Source of the DNA: Gordonibacter faecis
GTDB lineage: Bacteria; Actinomycetota; Coriobacteriia; Coriobacteriales; Eggerthellaceae
NCBI RefSeq assembly: GCF_030077735.1
Contig: NZ_JASJEU010000022.1
Location: 124,001-188,000, forward strand
Length of the DNA stretch: 64,000 nt
Direction: 5' to 3'
The stretch's first letter is position 1, and each line of letters begins with the position of its first letter. The notes beneath the pieces are model-generated. The model was not told where the DNA came from, ran no database searches, and worked only from the letters and a program-made list of their open reading frames with translations. The position numbers and the translations under genes were made by a program. Of the stretch, positions 24,958-32,945 are shown one piece after another.

Positions 24958-25164
24958 ATGTCTATAGTCTTAACCTTCGAAAAGGTCATAAAAGACAAAG
25001 GCATTAACGAAAAAGAAATCGCAGAAAAACTTGGTGCAATCGTTGACCTTCCGCGAATAGAGGCAGGTAACGTTCGTGCAATACGTTTTACTACCCTCGA
25101 TGCACTCTGCGTCGAACTCGACTGTCAACCTGGGGATATTCTTTTTCATGCCGCAAATAAGTGA
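24958..25164 (+). CDS. Small XRE-family HTH protein (YozG-like)
   Basis: A 68-residue Cro/CI-type protein: KVIKDKGINEKEIAEKLG and FTTLDALCVELDCQPGDILF, the last being the signature end of the short YozG-like HTH family. AAAGAGGTG precedes the ATG. Codon use is AT-richer than the neighbours (many AAA, ATA, TTA), and together with the flanking repeats this suggests transfer. The second helix is unusual: AIVDLPRIEAGNVRAIRF lacks the usual polar turn residues. Target unknown. Confidence 0.75.
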   Translation: MSIVLTFEKVIKDKGINEKEIAEKLGAIVDLPRIEAGNVRAIRFTTLDALCVELDCQPGDILFHAANK

Positions 25165-25208
25165 AACGAAAGTTTATGAAAAGGGGTTGCAACAAAAACC
25201 CTTCCCAC

Positions 25209-25234
25209 TTCATAAAAGTGTGACGTGCTTCGCG
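25209..25234 (-). repeat. REP-like repeat, inverted copy
   Basis: Reads on the minus strand CGCGAAGCACGTCACACTTT followed by TATGAA, identical at 25 of 26 positions to 24495-24520. It closes the HTH cassette on the right and opens the hairpin-rich stretch. Confidence 0.75.
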
Positions 25235-25546
25235 CTATTGATGACGCCAAGATGTTATGCGCATCCCTATCACCATGACGAGGGCATGTTCTTCTCTGGT
25301 TAACGTGCTTGTCTGGCTATCTTCGGAGGGGTGCAAGCGCGACGACGCGAAGCGTCTAGTCCCTTTAGGGATGGAACCGCTCCGCCATCAGGCGGAGAAT
25401 GCATCCTCGACCTACGTTTTCGCGCTTCGCGCGAACGGCGCTCTGGAGAACGCCGCTACGGAGGTTATCCCTCTTGCAAGTCAATGCCTTCAAGTCAGTC
25501 AACCCGCGTCGTAAGGTAAGGGAGCGGGAAAACTTATGGCGTACTA

Positions 25547-25577
25547 GCTAGCGCGATAGCGCGTCACACTTTTATCC
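25547..25577 (+). repeat. REP-like repeat
   Basis: TAGCGCGATAGCGCGTCACA then CTTTTAT. The GCGC-GATA-GCGC part can fold as a small hairpin. Inverted relative to 25209-25234. Confidence 0.7.
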
Positions 25578-25619
25578 CGCGGGCAGCTCCTGCACTTTTA
25601 CCTGCGAGCGACAGATACT

Positions 25620-27575
25620 TTATAGTCCGAACAGCGCTAGGAGGCGGTCCCAGAAGGATTGTTCGGGTTCTGGGGACTGGGGCTCTTCGGCGATGGGGGC
25701 TTTGATGGGGTCGGTGGACATGACGAATTGGACCAGGGTGACGTTGGTGTTTTTCGGGCTGGCGAAGCTGATGGGCTTGAAGTCGCTCTTGTCGTAGTCG
25801 GCCATCATGGCATCGATTTCTTGCTGCACCTTATCGGGGATAGCCTGGACCTCGGTATACAGCGCGCCTGTGCCGTCGGCCAGCTGCTGCGCGCCCGATG
25901 CCAACTGCGAGGCGCCGCCGGACAATTCACCTGCACCAACGGAAGCCTGGTTCGCGCCCGATGCCAGTTGCGAAGCGCCCGAAGCCAGCGACCCAGCACC
26001 TGCGGCGATGCCGCCCGCCCCCTCGGACAAGCTCGAAAGGCCCGTAACCAGCGCCGCAGAACCTGCCGCCAACGCGGCTGCCCCACCCGCGAGGCTTGCC
26101 GGATCGTCCGCCGCGCCTAAGCCTGCGGCCGCGCCATCGAGCGCATCCGAAGCACCCTGGGCGCCAGCGTTTCCCCCGGTCGCGGTCATGAATGCCGTGA
26201 GCGCACTTTGCATGCTGGCGGCCAAGTCGGCCGTGGCGGAGGCCGCAGTTTGGTAGGCCTGTGTGTCGTCGAGGCCCTGTGCCTTTGCGGCGGCGAACGC
26301 CTGAGCATAGCCAGCGACGTAGGTTTGCACCGCTCCCTGATATGCCTGTTCAAGAGCGGACGTATCCGCCATCTGGGAGCGCGCTTCGGCAGCCTGCGCC
26401 AACAACCCACCGCGATAGGCTTCCAGCCCGCCCGCAAGACCCGCAGCGCCGTCGGCCACGCCCTGTGCACCCGACGCGGCGTCACGTGCCCCAGCGGCCA
26501 GCTGACCTGCACCTTCAGTTAACCCGTTCGCGCCGCCAACCAGCTGACCCGCGCCCGACGCCAGCCCGCCGATGCCTTCTGCCACCTGACCTGCGCCCGA
26601 CGCGAGGTTTCCCGCACCACTCGCCACGCCGTCGGCACCGCTCTTCAGTTCGCCTACGCCGTCGCCCAGCTGGCGGAACCCGGACACGAGGCCTTCGGTG
26701 TCGGGCGCCTCAATGCCCATAGAGAACGGCACAGCGGCAAACGTGATGCCACTCATTTCGAAGTCCTTCACCTGGGCCGTTGCCGTAAACGAGCCGTCCT
26801 TGCCCGGCATGCCCGTGAACGTGACCTGGGTGTCTGACCCGGCAAGCGCAATCTGCCCGTCCTCGGTGGCCACGTCCGTGGCTTTGCCCGCGGCGAAGGG
26901 CACCGTGATTTGCAGCAGGTAGTTGTCGAAGAACGCAGGGTCAACCATCGCGTCCTGCTTGGTGGTAATTTCCACCGACAGTGCGCCTGTCGCGCCACCC
27001 AGCTCAGCGGCTTCCACTGGCGTGCCGTCCAGCTTGTAGACAATCGACACCTTCCACGGCAGCGCGTGTGCACCAAGGTCGCCCTGGTAACTCAGCGAAT
27101 CGCCGGCGACGTTCGCCGTGATGGCATCGCCGTTTTGGCTGATGCCGCTCGCGTCGGTGAGGTTTTCCACGGCTTGATAGTCGCCGAAATCGGTCACCGT
27201 ACCGGGCGCATCCGGCTTGAGGATGTTCACCACGTAGACGTCGTCCACAGCGCCGGCCGCGGACAGCCGCGCGTACACCACTTCCTCCTTGGGCGTGGCG
27301 TTTTTCGCGTCCGCCGGCGCGGTTGCCGCGGGGGCACTCGCTGCGCCAGCGCCGCCCGACCCTTCGGCCGCAAGCGCAACGGCCGAGGTCAGCGAGCCGC
27401 CACATACACCGCTTACCAGCGTGCCCGCCAGCACCACGGACAGCGCGGCGCCCATGCGCGCCCGCGCGCCACGGCGACCATGCGCACGTTTCCGGGGCTT
27501 GTCGGGCGCCGCATTAGCGCACGGCTTCCCCTTCTCCAACGCCTCGTTCGCCTGCCCCTGCTTCAGAAGCTTCAT
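25620..27575 (-). CDS. Secreted heptad-repeat protein, YhgE/Pip-like partner of an MMPL exporter
   Basis: A 651-residue protein. A signal-like hydrophobic segment (about residues 41-70, GAALSVVLAGTLVSGVCGGS) follows a basic N-terminus. Residues about 95-285 form a beta-rich extracytoplasmic domain. From about 300 to 610 there is a long Gly/Ala heptad array with variants of SGAGQLASGA, typical of the X-heptad family with long helices. The protein ends with a Pro/Glu stretch and FWDRLLALFGL. Its ATG overlaps the stop of the MMPL gene by 4 bases, so the two are translationally coupled and probably form one envelope complex. Exact role unknown. Confidence 0.78.
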   Translation of the reverse strand: MKLLKQGQANEALEKGKPCANAAPDKPRKRAHGRRGARARMGAALSVVLAGTLVSGVCGGSLTSAVALAAEGSGGAGAASAPAATAPADAKNATPKEEVVYARLSAAGAVDDVYVVNILKPDAPGTVTDFGDYQAVENLTDASGISQNGDAITANVAGDSLSYQGDLGAHALPWKVSIVYKLDGTPVEAAELGGATGALSVEITTKQDAMVDPAFFDNYLLQITVPFAAGKATDVATEDGQIALAGSDTQVTFTGMPGKDGSFTATAQVKDFEMSGITFAAVPFSMGIEAPDTEGLVSGFRQLGDGVGELKSGADGVASGAGNLASGAGQVAEGIGGLASGAGQLVGGANGLTEGAGQLAAGARDAASGAQGVADGAAGLAGGLEAYRGGLLAQAAEARSQMADTSALEQAYQGAVQTYVAGYAQAFAAAKAQGLDDTQAYQTAASATADLAASMQSALTAFMTATGGNAGAQGASDALDGAAAGLGAADDPASLAGGAAALAAGSAALVTGLSSLSEGAGGIAAGAGSLASGASQLASGANQASVGAGELSGGASQLASGAQQLADGTGALYTEVQAIPDKVQQEIDAMMADYDKSDFKPISFASPKNTNVTLVQFVMSTDPIKAPIAEEPQSPEPEQSFWDRLLALFGL

Positions 27576-29680
27576 GACGACGCCTCCTTCTTTTCGCTCT
27601 TAGTGCCTCCGTCCGCGGCGGAACCCGCCCGGAAAAAACCTGCGCGCCACGTGGTCTTCGCAATGAGCTTGTCGAAGATGAGCAGCGCCGCCGGCAAGAA
27701 TGTCACAACCAGGAAGAACGACAGCAACGTGCCGCGCGCCAGCAGCAGGCCCAGCAGCGACACGATGTTGTTTGTCGAGGTCAGCCACAGCACGAGGCCT
27801 GCCGCCGTGAGAATGCTCGCGGACACAAGGATGCTTTGGAACGACGTGCCCAGCGTGCGGGCCAGCGCCTCGCGGGCGGGCATGCTGCGGCGGTGCGTGC
27901 GGTAGGTGTCCGTAAATAGGATGGCGTAGTCTACCGTGGCGCCCAGCTGCACGGTGTTGATCACGAGAAAGCCCAGGTAGTTTAGCGATTCTCCCGTGAA
28001 ATACGGCACGGACAGGTTGATAAAAATGGCCGACTCGATGGTGGCAATTAAAATGACTGGAAGCGTGGCCGACTTAAACGTAAGCAGCAACACCAGCAGA
28101 ATGGCCGCGATGGCAATGAGGTTCGTCACCTTGTTGTCCTCGGTCACGACGCCCTTCATGTCGTAGAGGCTGGCCGTCATGCCGGCCGTGAGGCCCTGGT
28201 CACCGTACAGGTTGCGCACTTCGTTGCGCACCTGCTCAAGCACGCCGAACGCGGTTGTGCCCTCGGACTCGGTGTCGGCGTACACCACCAGGCGCGCGTC
28301 GTGTTCGGAGTAGAACTGCTCGGTCACGGCCGGGTCCAAAAAGCCGGTGGGAATCTGCGAGCCTACGGCCATTGGGTACGACAATACGGACGTGACGTGG
28401 GGAATCTGTTCCAGGCGCTCGGCGAGTTCCAGTTCGCGTCCCATGTCGCCCTTCGGCACCAGCACCACGGCGGGCGTCGATTGGCCGAACGTGTCGTTAA
28501 TGGCAGCCGTGTCGCGCGCCACGCGCGTTTGGCTTCCTTCGGTTGAGCCCATGCCGTACGTAAATTGTGTGCTGGCCTGCGCCATTGCGCACGGCACCAC
28601 CAGCACCAGCACCAGCGCGAACACGGGAATGCGCAGAGGCGCCAGAACCTTCCCCACGCCTTTGAAAGTGGGTAGGAAGCGGCGATGGTGCGTTTTGTCA
28701 ATGAGTTTGTAGGCGGCCAACGTGAAGGCCGGCAGGAACACCACCACGCAAATGAACGAGAACACAATGCCTTTGCAGAGCGTAATGCCCAGGTCAGCGC
28801 CTATGCGGAACTGCATGAAGCCAAGCGCTGCAAACCCGAACATAGTGGTGGCGGCCGACGCGGCGATGGCCGAGAAGCTTTGCTTCATGGCGCGGCGCAT
28901 GGCCAGCACGGCGTCGGGTTCCTTCTCGCGTTCACGCTGGAACGCGTGCAGCAGGAAAATGGCGTAGTCCAGCGACACGGCCAGCTGCAGAATAGGCGCG
29001 ATGGTGAACGCGATGTAGCTAACTTCGCCCAGGAAGATGTTCGTGCCCATGTTGAGCAACACCGACACGCCAATGGCCAGCAGAAAGAACACGGGCTCAA
29101 TCCACGAGGTGGTGGATATGATGAGAATAAGCAGGATCAGCGGCACCAAAATGGCGAACGCGTTGGCTACCTCGCTGCCCGCCATGGCTTCGGATTCAGC
29201 CGTGTTGATGGCCTGACCAGTGGCGCTGCCGTCCTCGCCCACCACGTCGTAAATGGCTTGGAGCGCTTCGGTTTCTTCGCCTTCGGCCACGGTGACGTCG
29301 AAGAGGGCGTGGCCGTCGCGGTAGTATTGCTCCACCGTGGCCTGGTCCAGCATTTCGAGCGGAGTGCCCAGGTCAGCCACATCGTCGAGCCACAGCACGC
29401 CTTCGACACCTTGCGCGGCAGCCAGTTCGTGCTTGTACGTGAGCGCTTGTTCCACGTCCACGTTGTTCACCATGACGCGGGCGTTGGGAACGGAGGCGTC
29501 GAATTCGGCGTTCATCTGCTCCAACGCGCGCGTGGACTCGGTGGATTCAGGCAGGTACGACGTCAGGTCGTAGTTGATGGGCACGAACAGCGCGGCGACA
29601 CCCGCCGCCGCGGCCAGCAAAAGCGTGACAACGACGATGGGAATGCGATGGCCCGTCACGAACGCGGTAAACCGATCCAC
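27572..29680 (-). CDS. MMPL/RND-family transporter
   Basis: A 702-residue membrane protein with the two-fold RND layout: TM1, a large extracytoplasmic loop (about 30-175), a bundle of five or six helices with the MMPL motif LAVSLDYAIFLLHAF and a GFAALGFMQF segment, then a second loop (about 395-520) and a second bundle with VQLGATVDYAILFTDTYRTH. These Asp-Tyr motifs sit where proton-relay residues lie in MMPL exporters. Start is GTG at 29680 after GGAGG. It is the first gene of an operon with the heptad protein and is divergent from a TetR regulator. The substrate (lipid, drug or cell-wall component) is not evident. Confidence 0.9.
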   Translation of the reverse strand: MDRFTAFVTGHRIPIVVVTLLLAAAAGVAALFVPINYDLTSYLPESTESTRALEQMNAEFDASVPNARVMVNNVDVEQALTYKHELAAAQGVEGVLWLDDVADLGTPLEMLDQATVEQYYRDGHALFDVTVAEGEETEALQAIYDVVGEDGSATGQAINTAESEAMAGSEVANAFAILVPLILLILIISTTSWIEPVFFLLAIGVSVLLNMGTNIFLGEVSYIAFTIAPILQLAVSLDYAIFLLHAFQREREKEPDAVLAMRRAMKQSFSAIAASAATTMFGFAALGFMQFRIGADLGITLCKGIVFSFICVVVFLPAFTLAAYKLIDKTHHRRFLPTFKGVGKVLAPLRIPVFALVLVLVVPCAMAQASTQFTYGMGSTEGSQTRVARDTAAINDTFGQSTPAVVLVPKGDMGRELELAERLEQIPHVTSVLSYPMAVGSQIPTGFLDPAVTEQFYSEHDARLVVYADTESEGTTAFGVLEQVRNEVRNLYGDQGLTAGMTASLYDMKGVVTEDNKVTNLIAIAAILLVLLLTFKSATLPVILIATIESAIFINLSVPYFTGESLNYLGFLVINTVQLGATVDYAILFTDTYRTHRRSMPAREALARTLGTSFQSILVSASILTAAGLVLWLTSTNNIVSLLGLLLARGTLLSFFLVVTFLPAALLIFDKLIAKTTWRAGFFRAGSAADGGTKSEKKEASS

Positions 29681-29835
29681 GAACCGCCTCCTACCCTATC
29701 GTTGCGGATGCTGGGCTGGTGCCCTGGTGGCGGCGCGTGCGTGGGCGACCTCCAACTGCCGTGTTCGCGGGGCCGCCGCATGGCGGTTTCTCGCGTGAAA
29801 CGGCAACACCCTGTTGATTATCTTTCTTCAATACT

Positions 29836-29863
29836 GTTATATTGCATTATGCCGATTCTGCAA
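29836..29863 (-). promoter_or_regulatory. Candidate promoter of the MMPL operon
   Basis: TTGCAG (plus-strand 29858-29863, minus reading) and TATAAC (29836-29841) with a 16-base spacer, about 155 bases upstream of the MMPL start. Confidence 0.5.
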
Positions 29864-29881
29864 CCGATAATATCTTCGCAA

Positions 29882-29899
29882 ATGTCGGCAAACCGACAT
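29882..29899. promoter_or_regulatory. Candidate TetR operator
   Basis: ATGTCGGcaaaCCGACAT is a perfect 7-bp inverted repeat with a 4-base spacer; a third half-site ATGTCGG is at 29911-29917. It lies between the divergent MMPL and tetR genes, where a TetR repressor would be expected to bind. Confidence 0.65.
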
Positions 29900-29955
29900 C
29901 TGGTACGAAAATGTCGGGAAAGCCTTCCTTCGAACCCTCGGACAGGAGGGGCATC

Positions 29956-30510
29956 ATGAAGCAAGACCACCGCGTACGTCTGACAAAAATGCTGCTCCGC
30001 GAGGCATTTCTGGATCTTCTGCTGGAAAAGCCCGTGGCGAAAATCACCGTAAAGGAACTGTGCGACAAAGCTGGTGTCAATCGGGCAACGTTTTACGCTC
30101 ATTACCGCGACCTGTTTGACCTGCATGAGGAAATCGAGCAGGATCTGGCGCACACCATCATGCACTCGCTGAACACGACGCAGCCCGGCAACCTGTTTAG
30201 CGCGTTCAGCACCGCCATTTGCTCCATCATTGTTGAGCATCAGCGCTCGTGCCAGGCCATTTTTGGCGAATTCGGCGACCCGGACTTTCCGCTGCGCGTG
30301 GTGGAGACGCTGCGCGAGAGCAGTCTGGCACTGTGGCACGAGGAACGTCCCGAGGTGCCGAAAGACGAGCTCAACCGCTTCTACACGTTCGCCGCGAATG
30401 GATGCCTCGCCGTCGTGCGCGCCTGGGTGCAAAACGACATGCAAGAAAGCCCCGAAACCATCGCCTGCTTCATAGAAAAAATGACCACCAAAGGCCTCGC
30501 CTCCCTCTGA
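29956..30510 (+). CDS. TetR/AcrR-family regulator
   Basis: A 184-residue protein with an N-terminal TetR HTH (LLLEKPVAKITVKELCDKAG then VNRATFYAHYRDLFDLHEEI) and a C-terminal helical ligand/dimer domain ending PETIACFIEKMTTKGLASL. ATG 29956 follows AGGAGGGG; an earlier in-frame ATG would start within the operator. It is divergent from the MMPL operon and is its likely repressor, with itself, through the ATGTCGG repeat. The inducer is unknown. Confidence 0.88.
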   Translation: MKQDHRVRLTKMLLREAFLDLLLEKPVAKITVKELCDKAGVNRATFYAHYRDLFDLHEEIEQDLAHTIMHSLNTTQPGNLFSAFSTAICSIIVEHQRSCQAIFGEFGDPDFPLRVVETLRESSLALWHEERPEVPKDELNRFYTFAANGCLAVVRAWVQNDMQESPETIACFIEKMTTKGLASL

Positions 30511-30821
30511 CCCCCTAACGCCGCCCGCGTGCATTATTTTTTCGTGCGTCTTTTTTCGTTGCTGAATTTTTCGCTGTCATTTTTTGGCGCTCCCTTTATT
30601 GCACTCCATTTTTGGTGCGTGATTTTTTGATTGTTGGAATGTTTCACGTGAAACATTTGGGGTTTACGAAAAAAGTTGTTGTTCTTTATGCTGAGAATTA
30701 CCTGTTCACAAGCTTAGTGCTGAAAAAGTTAGTATTCCTAGGGAGTTGCTAGTATTTATTTTATTCTTTTTGGCGTATAATAGGGCGAACCGGAACAGCC
30801 GGAGACCGAGAGAGGAGCATC
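30511..30821. other. AT-rich intergenic region with T-tracts and parS
   Basis: 311 bases with no gene. A series of T-tracts in the form TTTTTTCG or TTTTTTGG (about 30535-30592) precedes the parS site at 30640-30655. TATAAT at 30776-30781 is a good -10 for the MoaE-like gene; no clear -35 is seen. GAGAGGAG before 30822 is its ribosome site. Confidence 0.55.
30640..30655. promoter_or_regulatory. parS: parS site (ParB-binding), copy 1
   Basis: Exact TGTTTCACGTGAAACA, the 16-bp palindrome bound by chromosomal ParB/Spo0J proteins in most bacteria. It lies in an AT-rich gap. Two more exact copies are in the window. Confidence 0.92.
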
Positions 30822-31217
30822 ATGGCAGTGCAAGAACCGTCCATCGATCAGTGGCTCAAAGAGGCGAAGCAGGACCCGAAAGCTGCGCAGTGCGGCATGT
30901 TCCTGACGCATAACGGCATCGTGCGCATCACGCCGAAAAAGCAGGTGCGCGAAGGCGTCGAAGGCTTGGGCGAAGTGACTCACGTTGAATTCTCGTACGA
31001 TAAAGAGGGCGTCGAAAAAGCCGTCGAAGAGGCGCTGACCTGGCCCGGCGTGTACTATGTACGCACGTGGCTGAACGAAGGCGTACTGGGCGTGGGCGAC
31101 TCCATCATGTACGTGCTCATCGGAGCGGACATTCGCCCGAACTGCATTGATGCGCTCCAGAAGCTCGTCGGGAAGATCAAAAACGACCTCGTGGTGGAGA
31201 AGGAAATCTACGCCTAG
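30822..31217 (+). CDS. moaE: MoaE-like molybdopterin synthase catalytic subunit
   Basis: A 131-residue protein resembling MoaE, which with MoaD makes molybdopterin. Alignable parts are CGMFLTHNGIVRITPKKQVR near residue 25 (entry strand), VEFSYDKEGVEKAVEEAL, GVLGVGDSIMYVLIGADI near 90 and VGKIKNDLVVEKEIY at the end. Compared with E. coli MoaE, the His-Arg pair before the last helix is Ile-Arg (ADIRPNC), while a Lys matching Lys119 seems kept. No moaD is adjacent. It could be a divergent working MoaE, or a homologue with another role. It precedes moeA, supporting a molybdenum-cofactor role. Confidence 0.68.
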   Translation: MAVQEPSIDQWLKEAKQDPKAAQCGMFLTHNGIVRITPKKQVREGVEGLGEVTHVEFSYDKEGVEKAVEEALTWPGVYYVRTWLNEGVLGVGDSIMYVLIGADIRPNCIDALQKLVGKIKNDLVVEKEIYA

Positions 31218-31654
31218 GTTTTCACCAAGGTTCACAAGAACGCAACACATATCATTTTGAGGGACGGATGTTTCACGTGAAACATCCGTTCTTTTATTTG
31301 GAATTACTTTTTCGCCAATCGTTATTTCAGCAACGATATTTTGATGCGCGAAAAAATGAGTGGCGAAAGTGAGTGACGGGGATAGATGGATGGATGGCGG
31401 GGAATGAGCAAAGAATGGTTTGTGGGACAACGAAAAAATGAGTGGTTGGGTGGGATCACGAAAATTTCAGAAAAATAAATGTAATGAAAAAATGAGTGAT
31501 TGAGAGAGGCGGAAATGAAAGGGAGAAGCCGGGAGATATGGGTGGCGGGGTGGGTGGGAGGTTGTTTTTCTTGGTGGGGAATATTCTTAGGTGGGAATAG
31601 ATTTGGGGTAGTATAATGAGGGAGACGTGGGTGTTAAGTAAGGGAGGGTTTGGT
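31218..31654. other. Purine-biased intergenic region with short direct repeats
   Basis: 437 bases with no gene. After the parS palindrome the plus strand is strongly purine-rich, with three copies of GAAAAAATGAGTG (31350-31362, 31432-31444, 31486-31498). TATAAT at 31612-31617 is a probable -10 for moeA; no clear -35 is visible. Confidence 0.5.
31264..31289. promoter_or_regulatory. parS: parS site, copy 2, inside a terminator-like palindrome
   Basis: The 16-bp parS (31269-31284) is extended by five matched bases on each side (ACGGA/TCCGT), making a 26-bp perfect palindrome followed by TCTTTTATTT. It lies 46 bases after the MoaE-like stop and could serve both as a ParB site and as that gene's terminator. 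Confidence 0.85.
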
Positions 31655-32881
31655 ATGGGTGAGAAGATTATGGACGGGTTTCCTTCTCGGGAAGAGGCAT
31701 TAAAAGACTTTTTTGCTGCTTGGGAGCCTGCGGCGGAGGCGACGGCTACCGAACTCGTGAGCCTTGATGAAGCGGTTGGGCGCATTCTGGCGCGCGCGTT
31801 GTTCTCCATCAACACCCTGCCCGTTGTGCGAGCCTCGGCGTGTGATGGCATTGCCGTAAAGTCGGAGGCTTTCGCAAACGGGCTGCCTGACACCAGCACC
31901 TGGCACCTTGGCGAAGACTACGTGCGCGCCGACACGGGCGACGATTTCCCTGATGCGTACGACGCGGTCATCATGATAGAGAAAGCTGCCCTCCAGCCCG
32001 ACGGCTCCGTCATCCTTGACGACGACGTGCAGGTGCAGCCCGGCACGAACGTACGCCCTGCTGGCAGCACCATCAAGGCCGGCGCGCCGCTCATGAAAGC
32101 GGGCCTGCCCATTCGTCCAACCGACCTCGCCACGCTTGCCATGGGCGGTGTCACCATGGTGCCCGTGCGCCGCAAGCCGCGCATCGCGTTCATCCCCACC
32201 GGAAGCGAACTCGTTCCCGCCGGCATAGCACCGCGGCGCGGGCAAAACGTGGACACAAACAGCCTGATGGTGAAGCACCTGCTGCACGAATACGGCGCGG
32301 AACCCCTCATCTTCCCCATCGTGCATGACGACGAAGCGGCCCTGGAGCGCGCATTCACGGAGGCGCTCGCCATTGCCGACGCCGTGATAATCAACGGCGG
32401 CTCAGCCGTGGGTGAAGAAGATTTTAACGTGCGCATGATTGAGCGGCGCGGGCGCGTGGTGCACCACTACATCGCCGCCGTGCCGGGACGCCCCCTCATG
32501 ATGGCCGTCGCCAACGGCAAACCAGTCATTGACCTGCCCGGACCAACACTCGCGGCCTACTTCGGCGCGCAGTGGTGCCTCCAGGCCATCGTCGCGCGCT
32601 TCCTCGGCATTCCCGTGTTGCACCACCCCACGGTGAAGGCGCGTGCCGCGGCCGACGTGTCATGCCCGCCCCAGATGGCGAACATCGCGCGCGTGAACTT
32701 GGTGCATGACGAAGAAAGTCCCACGGGCTATACGGCGCACTTCCTGAATTTCAACGCTGGTGATATGGCGGCTTGCATGGCCAGCAACGCCCAGCGCGTG
32801 TCGCCCCTCGGCGAACGCGGCTTTGCGGCCGAGGACATAATTGACGTTGAACTGCTCCGCAGCGAGGAATACATCGACTGA
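31655..32881 (+). CDS. moeA: Molybdopterin molybdenumtransferase MoeA
   Basis: A 408-residue MoeA-family protein that inserts molybdate into molybdopterin-AMP. Domain order: N-terminal linker and beta-roll with RASACDGIAVKSEAF (about 55-70) and IMIEKAALQPDG, then AGSTIKAGAPLMKAGLPI, then the MoaB/Mog-like core FIPTGSELVPAG, NTNSLMVKHLL, INGGSAVGEEDFNVRM and PGRPLMMAVANGKPVIDLPG, and a C-terminal beta-barrel. Normal MoeA length. The ATG at 31655 follows AGGGAGGG. It probably serves the DmsA-like molybdoenzyme encoded upstream in the window. Confidence 0.88.
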   Translation: MGEKIMDGFPSREEALKDFFAAWEPAAEATATELVSLDEAVGRILARALFSINTLPVVRASACDGIAVKSEAFANGLPDTSTWHLGEDYVRADTGDDFPDAYDAVIMIEKAALQPDGSVILDDDVQVQPGTNVRPAGSTIKAGAPLMKAGLPIRPTDLATLAMGGVTMVPVRRKPRIAFIPTGSELVPAGIAPRRGQNVDTNSLMVKHLLHEYGAEPLIFPIVHDDEAALERAFTEALAIADAVIINGGSAVGEEDFNVRMIERRGRVVHHYIAAVPGRPLMMAVANGKPVIDLPGPTLAAYFGAQWCLQAIVARFLGIPVLHHPTVKARAAADVSCPPQMANIARVNLVHDEESPTGYTAHFLNFNAGDMAACMASNAQRVSPLGERGFAAEDIIDVELLRSEEYID

Positions 32882-32945
32882 GACAACCTATCGCGCCTGT
32901 TCAGCTTACCCGCGCGCCCACACGCCCGCCGCGGCGCACGCCACC

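Larger units (their letters stand above)
25165..25619. other. Hairpin-rich non-coding stretch between inverted REP copies
   Basis: 455 bases with no credible gene. REP copies at 25209-25234 (inverted) and 25547-25577 (direct) bound it. Between them are several small hairpins, for example CTCCGCC-ATCA-GGCGGAG near 25380 and CGCGCTTCGCGCG near 25425. It may be a composite repeat element or decayed mobile DNA; no known structured RNA was recognised. Confidence 0.5.

Noticed and set aside
25241..25546. Retron or other structured RNA gene
   Set aside because: Hairpins are small and unordered, and no reverse transcriptase is nearby.
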